Assembly: GCA_019232625.1 (NCBI GenBank)
Contig: JAFANP010000065.1
Location: 1 to 64,000 of the forward strand
Reading direction: 5' to 3'
Origin: Alphaproteobacteria bacterium
Lineage (GTDB): Bacteria > Pseudomonadota > Alphaproteobacteria > Sphingomonadales > Sphingomonadaceae
DNA: 64,000 bases
The translations under genes and the position numbers were made by a program. Numbering within the stretch: position 1 is the first letter of the stretch; each line of letters starts with the position of its first letter. The notes under the pieces are model-generated. The model was not told the DNA's origin, ran no database searches, and saw only the letters and a list, made by a program, of their open reading frames with translations. Below, in pieces: positions 57,431 through 64,000 of this stretch.

Positions 57431-57928
57431 TCAATCGATCAACCCATGTGACATTAATGTCGCAATGAGGGCGTCGATCGCCGCCCGCGCCTCCGCGTCG
57501 ATTATCGTTCCGCCTGAAGGACTTGGCACCGCCGGCCGGCGTTCCCCGACGACGATCCGGCCGCCCACGCTCAGGCCCGCGCAGCGCCACTCGCCGCCGC
57601 TCCAGGCGCTGCCGGTCCATTGCAGAGGCACCGCGTCCGCCTTGTTCCAGGCGGTCGTGCCGGGCTGCGGCGCGACGAAGCGCCAGCCCCCGCCGCTCCA
57701 GAGCGCCAGGCCGTGGTCCTGCCCTGCCCAGGCGCCGGCCGCTCCGGCGGCGACGATCCAGCATTGCCCCTCCTGCGGGTCCGGCGGCGGCGCGGCGGCG
57801 GGCCCCTCCTCGACCGCGAGGTGGAGAAGGGCGTCGACGCGAAGCAGCGCCTCGTTGTGGAACAGCTCCTTCTGCGCCTGGCCCGGCACGATGAAGGGCA
57901 GGGCGAAACGCGGGCTCTGGTCGCTCAT
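57431..57928 (-). CDS. DUF2793-containing protein at the end of the GTA/tail module
   Basis: A 165-residue protein matching DUF2793: FALPFIVPGQAQKELFHNEAL at the start (core PGQAQKE) and then EGQCWIVAAGAAGAWAGQ. DUF2793 proteins are found near phage and GTA tail genes and may form attachment or fibre subunits. It follows the megatron-like gene by nine bases on the same strand and is the last gene of the module. A short C-terminal helix (AEARAAIDALIATLMSHGL) ends it. Confidence 0.85.
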   Translation of the reverse strand: MSDQSPRFALPFIVPGQAQKELFHNEALLRVDALLHLAVEEGPAAAPPPDPQEGQCWIVAAGAAGAWAGQDHGLALWSGGGWRFVAPQPGTTAWNKADAVPLQWTGSAWSGGEWRCAGLSVGGRIVVGERRPAVPSPSGGTIIDAEARAAIDALIATLMSHGLID

Positions 57929-57937
57929 GATCGTCTC

Positions 57938-60109
57938 CTAGTCGAGGCCGAGGGAAAGGGTGGCGGGGCGGGAGGCGGCGCCGGTGCCGAGCTGGACGAT
58001 CTCGATGGCGAGGGTCCCGGCCGCCCCGTCGGCGGCGATGTCGGCCGCGGCGTAGACGAAGGCCGGCGCGGCGGTCTCCGCCACCCGCCGCGAGGTCGCG
58101 GTGGCGAGCGTCACCCGGTAGAGCTGGCGCTCCTCGCCGAGCGGCGCGTCGGCGCCGTCGATCCAGGTCCAGCCGCTCCGGCTCCGCCGGGTCCAGCCGA
58201 TCGCCACGTCGCCGTCGGCGCGCCGCACGGCGGTGAGATGGACGGGCGAGGGCGGCCGCACCGCCTCGCCGCCGATCCGGCGTCGCGCCGCCTCTCCGCC
58301 CCCGCTGGCGAGGACCACGGCCTCGGCGCCGATCGCGGCCAGCGGCGGCTCGATCATGACGAGGGCGGCCGGGTCGATGAGACCGAAGGCCTCGCCCGGC
58401 AGGTGCGTGCCGCTCGCCCATTCCGTGCCGCGCCGGCCGCGCAGCAGCCGCGACAGCCTGAACCGTCGCGCGCCGAGCGGCACCGCCGTGCCGAACTGGA
58501 GAAGCTCGTCCCCCAGCACGGCGAGGTTGGCGCCGGCCGCCAGCGCGGCGTCGCTGCGGCTCTCCAGCCAGGCCTCGTCGGAGAGCAGCGTCACCTCGAT
58601 CGCACCGCCAAGGTCGAGCAACGTCGATCCCGCCGTGCCCGGGACGACCTGCGCGGCGCCGATCACCGCCGCGGGCGCAGTGCCGCCGGCCGCCTGCCAG
58701 CTCGCGCCGCCGTCCCAGCTCGCGGTGAGGTCGGCGCGGCGCCATCCTTCTCCCGTCCCCGCCGCCAGCACGGCGAGGCGGGGCCGCGTCGGCAGGTCGT
58801 CGGCCAGCGGCGCATCGACGATCACCAGGCGAGTCTCGCCGAGCAGCCGGTCCGGCGAGGGCGCGGCCCGTCCCGGATCGGCAGCGACGAGGCCCGCCGC
58901 CGCCCCCGGCTGCGCCTCCAGCTCCAGCGTCAGCGCCATGTGCTCGAGCGCCGCGGCGGCGACGCGCCACAGGCCGCGCCGGCCCTCCAGCGCGATCACC
59001 GCGCCCGGCCTAAGCCCCGCCCGGCGCCAGGGCAGGGACAGCCGCATCGTCTCGCGCCCCGCCCACAAACGCTTCAGCCGCGCCTCCGCCATGGCCTTCG
59101 CCTGGACGGCGCCGATCGCCGCGGGAAGCACCGCCCGCTCGGCGCGCGACGCCGGCCCGCCGCGGTGGGCGCGCTGGAGCCCCGCCTGGAAGTCCCGGTC
59201 CGGGTCGTAATAGGAAAGCGTCACCTCTGCCGGCAGCGCCGCAGCGCCCTTCCGGCGGGTCTGCGTCCGCCGCGGGCTTGCGTCGGCGGAGGCGCCGGCC
59301 TCGTCGGCGCCGAGCGTCGTCTCCGCCTCCCCGCCGGGCTGCGAGACGATCAGCCCCGCGGGCCCGTCGCGGAGGGTGAGACCGGCGGTCGCCACCAGCC
59401 CCTCGACGGCGGCGCGAAGGCTCTCCCCCGTCGCCGCATAGCCGGCGAGCGCCGGCGACGGGCCCGCCGCCACCTCGCCGCCGCTCAGCGCCGCGACGAT
59501 CGCCGCGACCGGCACCGGCCCCTCGTCCGCCTCCACCTCGAAGCTCAGCGAGGGGATGCGGTTGCCGTAATCGGCCAGCTCGAAATCCTCGAACACCGCA
59601 TAAGCGAGGCCGCGATAGGCCGGCGCGCCGCCCGCGCCCTCCGCGGCGACGATCAGCGGGTCGGGCGCCTGCGCCTCGTCCCCTTCGTGGAGCCGGAAGC
59701 CGGTCGGCGTCTTGAAGTCGCCCGCCTCGCCGCGCAGCAGCTTGCCGTCGGCCCAGATCCGTCCCACGGAGCGGATCGGCCGGCCCGACAGCGCCACCGC
59801 GAAGCTCACCGAATAGCTGTAGGAGACGGTCTTGGCCTGGCCCTTGCCGCCGCCGCCGGTGGCGCGGCGCTCCTTCAGGTCGGTCGCCCAGATCACCGTC
59901 CCGGCCACCCGCATCCGGCCGAACAACCGCGCTATGTCGCTGCCGTAATGCGACGTCTGCACCGCGAGGTCGCCGAGCCGCGGCCCCTGGCGCGGCTTGG
60001 GCGCGAACAGCCGCTGGTCGATCTGCTGGCCGACCAGCGCGCCGAGCGCCGCGCCGATCGGCCCGCCGAGCGCCTGGCCGGCGGTGCTGAGCACGAGCGT
60101 CGCCATCAT
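57938..60109 (-). CDS. GTA/phage tail baseplate hub protein (RcGTA g15-like, short form)
   Basis: A 723-residue tail-tip protein. It begins MMATLVLSTAGQALGGPIGAA and has the tail-protein block YSYSVSFAVALSGRPIRSVG with GRIWADGKLL, as in the central and C-terminal parts of the Rhodobacter GTA megatron protein. The N-terminal TIM-barrel region of that protein is absent here. It would form the base of the tail tip for host binding. The ATG overlaps the NlpC/P60 stop (ATGA). The track ORF to 60583 is a shadow. Confidence 0.83.
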   Translation of the reverse strand: MMATLVLSTAGQALGGPIGAALGALVGQQIDQRLFAPKPRQGPRLGDLAVQTSHYGSDIARLFGRMRVAGTVIWATDLKERRATGGGGKGQAKTVSYSYSVSFAVALSGRPIRSVGRIWADGKLLRGEAGDFKTPTGFRLHEGDEAQAPDPLIVAAEGAGGAPAYRGLAYAVFEDFELADYGNRIPSLSFEVEADEGPVPVAAIVAALSGGEVAAGPSPALAGYAATGESLRAAVEGLVATAGLTLRDGPAGLIVSQPGGEAETTLGADEAGASADASPRRTQTRRKGAAALPAEVTLSYYDPDRDFQAGLQRAHRGGPASRAERAVLPAAIGAVQAKAMAEARLKRLWAGRETMRLSLPWRRAGLRPGAVIALEGRRGLWRVAAAALEHMALTLELEAQPGAAAGLVAADPGRAAPSPDRLLGETRLVIVDAPLADDLPTRPRLAVLAAGTGEGWRRADLTASWDGGASWQAAGGTAPAAVIGAAQVVPGTAGSTLLDLGGAIEVTLLSDEAWLESRSDAALAAGANLAVLGDELLQFGTAVPLGARRFRLSRLLRGRRGTEWASGTHLPGEAFGLIDPAALVMIEPPLAAIGAEAVVLASGGGEAARRRIGGEAVRPPSPVHLTAVRRADGDVAIGWTRRSRSGWTWIDGADAPLGEERQLYRVTLATATSRRVAETAAPAFVYAAADIAADGAAGTLAIEIVQLGTGAASRPATLSLGLD

Positions 60110-60513
60110 TCGCCTCCCGCCGGCCGCCACACGCCGGCCACCGGCCAGGGGAAGGGCCGCGGCCGCTCCACCACCAGGCGCAGGCCGGCATCGGCATGGA
60201 TGAAGGACGGGCCGGTGCAGAGGAGGACGTGGAACTGGGCCGGTCCCACCTCGCAGACGACGACGTCGCCCGCCTCCGCCTCGCCCTCCGGCACCGGCAC
60301 GCAGCCGAGGTCGCAAAGCTCGTGCTCGATCAGGGCGAGATGCTCGCCCCTCAGGTCGTAGTCGGCCGGCAGCCGCTCCGCCGGGACTCCGGCCGCGGCC
60401 GCGGCGACGCCGACGCAGTCCAGCCCGAGCATCGGGTCCCGCCCCTGCGGCCGGAAGCGCATGCCTATCAGGCCGCGCGCTCGCGCGGCTATGTCGTCGC
60501 CTCTGATGCTCAT
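60106..60513 (-). CDS. NlpC/P60-type peptidase of the tail module (RcGTA g14-like)
   Basis: A 135-residue cysteine peptidase. The catalytic cysteine is in GLDCVGVAAAA, the histidine in AQFHVLL, and a further polar residue lies near FIHADAG. In GTAs and siphophages this protein sits in the tail tip and cuts peptidoglycan peptides during DNA entry. It overlaps both neighbours by four bases. Order and size match g14 of the Rhodobacter capsulatus GTA. Confidence 0.88.
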   Translation of the reverse strand: MSIRGDDIAARARGLIGMRFRPQGRDPMLGLDCVGVAAAAAGVPAERLPADYDLRGEHLALIEHELCDLGCVPVPEGEAEAGDVVVCEVGPAQFHVLLCTGPSFIHADAGLRLVVERPRPFPWPVAGVWRPAGGE

Positions 60514-61325
60514 GCTGCCCCCGGATAGCGTGTGAGTAGGTCCATGCCCGGCAGGTGCGGCTCGCCGCGGAAATTGTCCGCATTGGCGAAGCGGCTCCGG
60601 CAGGTCGCGAAGGTCTTGTCGCAGCCCTCTTCGATCTCGACGAGATCGCCGGCGGCGGGCGGGAGCGGCGGCGGGTCGCGCAGGGTCAGCCGCGTGCCCC
60701 GGGACGCGAGGAGGCCGGTCTCCAAGCCGCTATTGGCGCCGCCGAGCCAGCGCAGCCGGCCGAAGGCGTAGAGCCCCTCGCCCGGCGGCGCCTCCTCGAC
60801 GTCGAGCGTCGACTCGTCGCCGACGGCGGCGACCCGAGTCACCCGTACCCGCGCCGCCATGTCGACCCGGCAGCGTTTGTCGCCGAGCCGGGCACGGCAG
60901 TCGGGCGAGGCCTGCTCCACCGCCGGCCGCTCCAGCCGCGCCGCCAAGCCGCGAAGCTCCGCCTCGAACCCGTCGCCCTCGAGCCCGACGTCGCCGAGCT
61001 CGCCGGCGAGCAGGACCACCGTCTCGCCGCCCGCTTCCCAGTCGGCGAGGAACAATCGCACCGCGGCGCCGTCCCAGCGGCCGTCGGCAAGGTCTTCGGC
61101 GGTGATCGCGTCGCTGGTGATCGCGCCGGAGACGTCCGGTCCCTCCCCGCCGAAGCCCTCCCTCAGCGTCACCGCCGAGGGAAGCATGCCGGGCGCCGCG
61201 CGATAGACGAGGCCGTCGACCGTCAGGTCCCGGTCGTGGGTGGTGAAGCCGAGCCTGACGCCGTCGCGCCGGCGCAGCTCCCAGCAGAAGGCGAGCGCGG
61301 TCAGCGCCGCGTCGAAGATCGCCAT
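60510..61325 (-). CDS. DUF2163 tail protein (RcGTA g13-like)
   Basis: A 271-residue protein matching the DUF2163/TIGR02218 family. Seen: FCWELRRRDGVRLGFTTHDR (motif LGFTTHDRDL) at the N-terminus and the cysteine-containing C-terminal GCDKTFATCRSRFANADNFR with FRGEPHLPG. In the Rhodobacter GTA the equivalent is a tail hub component with an Fe-S cluster reported for this family. The gene is separated from the DUF2460 gene by one base and overlaps the peptidase gene by four. Confidence 0.9.
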   Translation of the reverse strand: MAIFDAALTALAFCWELRRRDGVRLGFTTHDRDLTVDGLVYRAAPGMLPSAVTLREGFGGEGPDVSGAITSDAITAEDLADGRWDGAAVRLFLADWEAGGETVVLLAGELGDVGLEGDGFEAELRGLAARLERPAVEQASPDCRARLGDKRCRVDMAARVRVTRVAAVGDESTLDVEEAPPGEGLYAFGRLRWLGGANSGLETGLLASRGTRLTLRDPPPLPPAAGDLVEIEEGCDKTFATCRSRFANADNFRGEPHLPGMDLLTRYPGAA

Positions 61326-61326
61326 C

Positions 61327-63588
61327 TCAGCCCTCCCGTATCTCGATCAGCGGCACCGAGGCCGCGTCGCCGGCGGCGAAGGTCGCCCGGCTCACCGCCA
61401 GCCGGTCCTCGGCGAAGCGCACCGGCACGTCGAAGCCGAAGCTCGCCGTCACCGCCTCGCCCGGCGCGGGCGGCGCGTCGAAGCGGACGATGCCGCCCTC
61501 GCCGAGCAGCCATCCGCTCTCCCGCGCGGTCCCCGCCACCTTCACCCGCACGCTTCCTGCCACCGGCCGGGTGATCCGCCGCCTTTGCGCGCCATAGGTC
61601 TTGACCAGCGCGAAGTCGGTGCGCTCCCCGTCGCCGGCGCCGAGCGCCTGGTCCTCCGCCGCATGGTCGAACGGGTCCTGGAAGCGGAAGCCCACCGCCG
61701 CGCCGCGCCTCGCCCGGAAGAAGTCGAGCAGGGTCCTGAGCTCCGCCTCGCTCCTCAGCCCCGGCCCGGCGTCGAACCGCATCCGCGCCTCGGCCCAGTC
61801 GCTGTTGCGCTGCTCCGCGCCGCTCGCGCTCGTCACCACCGCCGTCGAGAAAGCGGGCTCGACGCTCGCCTCCCGGCCCAGCGCGATCGGAAAGCGCACG
61901 TCGTCGAATGGCTGCACCGCCTCCTCCTCTCCCGTTTCGAACCATGTCAGGCCGTCGCGCATCACCTGCGGCAGCGCCCAGGCGAAGACTTCCGCCGCGC
62001 CGCGCCGCCGCGCCGCCGCGATCGCCGCGGCGATCCGGCTCCAGTCCGAGCGTCCTTCCGGAACGGCGACGAAGCCCGCCAGATAATGCTGGGCCTCGGG
62101 CGGATAGCCGAGCCGCGAGCCCGCCTCGGCGGCGCCGCGCTCGGATGCGGCGGCGCGGCCGCCGGTCACCCATTCGTAATCCTCGAGCTGAAGCACGTCG
62201 AAGGCCGGCGGGCCCCAGCCGTAGGGCAGGTTCGCCCGCCGCACCTCGGCGCCGTCGAGCACCGTCGGCAGGTAGGCGAGGAGCAGCGCCTCCATGTCGG
62301 GATGCGCCGCCCGTACCGCCCCGACCAGCGCCGCCGTCGACTGCGCCAGCACCGCCCCGGCATCGTCCAGCGTCGCCCTCTCGGCCTCCGAGAGCGGCGC
62401 CCGCACGTCGGCGATCGGCGCCGGCGCGAAGGCCAGGGCGGCGGCGGCGTCGTAGAGGCAGGGCCGCCCGTCCGGCCGCACCCACCACCACGGCTCGCCG
62501 ACCTGGAAGCGCACCCTGAGCCCTGCCGCCGCGGCGATCCCCGCAAAGGCGGCCGCCACCTGGCGCAGATAGGCCATCGCCCCGCCATGCGCCGGCGACA
62601 GCAGCGCCGAGGGGGGGTCCCAGCCGGTCAGCGCGGGCGATCCGTCCTCCGCCCGCTGCTTCCAGTCGCCCCAGCAATGCCGGTCGAGCAGCTCGTAGGA
62701 GAGGGAGAGGATGAGCTCGTAGCCGAGCGTCTTCGCCCGTGCCGCGAGGTCGCGGTGCCACGCCCCGCAGGGCGCGTTGAGCGCGCCGCCGGCGAGGCTG
62801 GCATAATAGCCCGCGCCGTTCGCCTCGAGCCGGAAATAATGGCTCATCCCGACATAATGGTTGATCGGCCCGCGATAGCCGAGGTGGAGGACGTTCCGCA
62901 TCAGCCGCGCCGGGGTCAGGTGATAGGCGTCGTCATAGCCGGTCGCGATCCGCAGCCGGTGCTCGGGCACCAGGGTCTCGCCGATCGCCAGGACCGATCC
63001 GGCGCCGTCGCAGGCGATCGCGCTCAGCTCGGCCCAGCCTTCCGCCGGCGCGGCGAGCGGGCCGTCCTCGCCGTCATAGCCCGGCGCCACCAGCGACACG
63101 AACATCCGGTCGACGTCGCCCGCCCAGACCGGGTCGTCGCCCTCCCAGCCGCCGGCCAGCGCGTCGAAGTCGAGCGCCACCGCCGCGTCCTCGGGGCTGC
63201 CCTCGGCCCAGTTCCACAGCCGCACGAACCAGCTTCGCGCCTCGCCGCCCGCGTCGCGTCCCTCGACGGTCAGCGTCGGCCCGTTCACCGCGTCGAGCGG
63301 AAGCACTCCGCCGCTCCGCCACCGGAAGCCCAGCCGGCAGCCGCGCAGGTCGCGGCTGGTCTCATAAGCGAGCAGCGGATGGTCGAACCGGTCCTCCGCC
63401 TCCCAGATCAGCCCGGCAAGGTCGTCGGTGCGGTAGAAGACGGCGTCGACGCGCAGCGCGTCGGGCGCCGGATTGGTCGCCGCCGCCATCATCGGCCGCG
63501 GGAAGTTGACGCTCCAGAAGCGGGCGTCGAACCTTTTGACGTGCCCCATCTGCATCGCGGCGCCCGGCGGCGCCAGCCAATAGCCCAT
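61327..63588 (-). CDS. tail protein fusing a TIM-barrel-like region to DUF2460 (RcGTA g12-like)
   Basis: A 753-residue protein. The C-terminal 210 residues carry DUF2460/TIGR02217 blocks (FDDVRFPIALGREASVEPAF, then FRARRGAAVGFRFQDPFDH), the distal-tail type protein of GTAs and siphophages. The first 500 residues have a glycosidase-like TIM-barrel pattern (VGMSHYFRLEANG, LILSLSYELLDRHCWGDW, FQVGEPWWWV, LQLEDYEWVTGG). I associate this arrangement with the 'non-contractile tail sheath' type proteins of sphingomonad phages and GTAs. The Rhodobacter g12 lacks it. It begins three bases after the tape-measure stop. Confidence 0.87.
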   Translation of the reverse strand: MGYWLAPPGAAMQMGHVKRFDARFWSVNFPRPMMAAATNPAPDALRVDAVFYRTDDLAGLIWEAEDRFDHPLLAYETSRDLRGCRLGFRWRSGGVLPLDAVNGPTLTVEGRDAGGEARSWFVRLWNWAEGSPEDAAVALDFDALAGGWEGDDPVWAGDVDRMFVSLVAPGYDGEDGPLAAPAEGWAELSAIACDGAGSVLAIGETLVPEHRLRIATGYDDAYHLTPARLMRNVLHLGYRGPINHYVGMSHYFRLEANGAGYYASLAGGALNAPCGAWHRDLAARAKTLGYELILSLSYELLDRHCWGDWKQRAEDGSPALTGWDPPSALLSPAHGGAMAYLRQVAAAFAGIAAAAGLRVRFQVGEPWWWVRPDGRPCLYDAAAALAFAPAPIADVRAPLSEAERATLDDAGAVLAQSTAALVGAVRAAHPDMEALLLAYLPTVLDGAEVRRANLPYGWGPPAFDVLQLEDYEWVTGGRAAASERGAAEAGSRLGYPPEAQHYLAGFVAVPEGRSDWSRIAAAIAAARRRGAAEVFAWALPQVMRDGLTWFETGEEEAVQPFDDVRFPIALGREASVEPAFSTAVVTSASGAEQRNSDWAEARMRFDAGPGLRSEAELRTLLDFFRARRGAAVGFRFQDPFDHAAEDQALGAGDGERTDFALVKTYGAQRRRITRPVAGSVRVKVAGTARESGWLLGEGGIVRFDAPPAPGEAVTASFGFDVPVRFAEDRLAVSRATFAAGDAASVPLIEIREG

Positions 63589-63591
63589 GGC

Positions 63592-64000
63592 TCAATCCTC
63601 CAGCTGCTCGAGCGCGCGCCGCACCTCGCGGGCGATCTGGCGGGTGGAGCGGGCCAGCGCCTGCGGCGCGGCCGCGGCCGGCGCGTTGACGGCGATGCTC
63701 ACGCGTATCTCGCGCCCGCCTGCGCCGCCCGGCTCGATCCGCCCGGCCGCCGTCGGCACGAACAATTCCGGCCCCCGCTCGCCGACCCGGTAGGCGCGGC
63801 CGGCCGTCACCGGCCCGCCCGTCGCCCGGCCGGAGGCGCCGAGCGCGCCGGCCAGCACCTGGGCCAGGGCGCCGAGCGCGCCGCCCGCGGCCCCGCCGCC
63901 GCCCTTGCCCCCGCCGCCGCCGAGCAGCTCGGCGATCCCGGCGCGATAGGCGGCGGCTGCGATCTCGGCCATCGCCGAAAGCGCAACCTGCTTGAGGTCG
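63592..64000 (-). CDS. phage/GTA tail tape-measure protein, C-terminal part (runs off the window)
   Basis: The visible 136 codons are open to the window edge; the ATG reported at 63972 is internal. The piece has DLKQVALSAMAEIAAAAYRAG, a Gly-rich stretch, GRAYRVGERGPELFVP and a basic C-terminal helix (ARSTRQIAREVRRALEQLED). GERGPELFVP is the typical end motif of small tape-measure proteins (RcGTA g11 position). Position directly before the DUF2460 gene supports this. Length cannot be judged. Confidence 0.85.
   Translation of the reverse strand, partial: DLKQVALSAMAEIAAAAYRAGIAELLGGGGGKGGGGAAGGALGALAQVLAGALGASGRATGGPVTAGRAYRVGERGPELFVPTAAGRIEPGGAGGREIRVSIAVNAPAAAAPQALARSTRQIAREVRRALEQLED

Noticed and set aside
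24442-64000. CRISPR array among the regularly repeated units
   Set aside because: The REP-like units are palindromic, few, in both orientations and with irregular short spacers; no cas genes are present.

Overview
The window is about 70% G+C and gene-dense. It looks like chromosomal DNA of an alphaproteobacterium, most likely a sphingomonad (Sphingomonas, Sphingosinicella or a relative). The pointers are an otsB/GH15/otsA operon, a Trp-attenuated aroF-trpE-trpG operon, paired PilZ/EAL proteins, many GC-rich intergenic palindromes typical of the group, and a gene-transfer-agent-like tail module at the right edge. This assignment is inferred from gene content; no marker gene was compared. LAYOUT. 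1-6.1 kb: the end of an M13 peptidase, a metallophosphoesterase, divergent isovaleryl-CoA dehydrogenase and thiolase genes around a large inverted repeat, a VapBC-type toxin-antitoxin pair with a palindromic operator, and an OsmC protein. 6.1-8.3 kb: a small accessory island with a relic of a phage/GTA terminase 3' end, a membrane protein ending in a prokaryotic YEATS-like domain, and an ORF of atypical composition. 8.3-13.7 kb: a putative metalloprotease lipoprotein and the trehalose operon. 13.8-16.7 kb: three tandem phage-tail-collar paralogues, a GNAT acetyltransferase, a convergent DUF6916 protein and an SH3-like secreted protein. 16.7-28.8 kb: mostly metabolism and housekeeping (2-hydroxyacid dehydrogenase, nitronate monooxygenase-like enzyme, glycosyltransferase, hydrolase, a SelO variant, astD, a FixJ-like regulator, a MraZ-like/zinc-ribbon pair, pcm, prfC). 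28.9-45 kb: a TIR-like membrane protein, an EAL protein, a quinone oxidoreductase, clpA, a LysR-azoreductase-GST-pirin electrophile-response group, PilZ proteins, a GbsR-type regulator, alkA-like glycosylase, rlmB placed directly behind tRNA-Tyr and tRNA-Gly, and an ICMT-like methyltransferase with a polysaccharide deacetylase. 45.2-48.6 kb: trpL attenuator and aroF-trpE-trpG. 48.7-57.2 kb: a DUF885 protein, fructosamine kinase, LMW-PTP, an MFS transporter, SodC, UDP-glucose dehydrogenase and an OmpA-family protein. 57.4-64 kb: GTA/phage tail genes in the order (on the minus strand) tape measure, TIM-barrel/DUF2460, DUF2163, NlpC/P60, megatron-like baseplate protein, DUF2793. HOW THE PARTS WORK TOGETHER. 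The best-defined functional units are the trehalose synthesis operon, the shikimate/tryptophan operon under one attenuator, the electrophile-stress group, and the tail-tip assembly module. The most distinctive non-coding feature is a set of REP-like elements built around GGGGACAGTAACTATTTGTCC and related sequences. Several of these elements, and of two other palindrome families, contain or directly adjoin the stop codon of a neighbouring gene. No REP-associated transposase, insertion sequence, CRISPR array or rRNA gene was found in the window. Most large extra ORFs in the track are out-of-frame shadows produced by high G+C.
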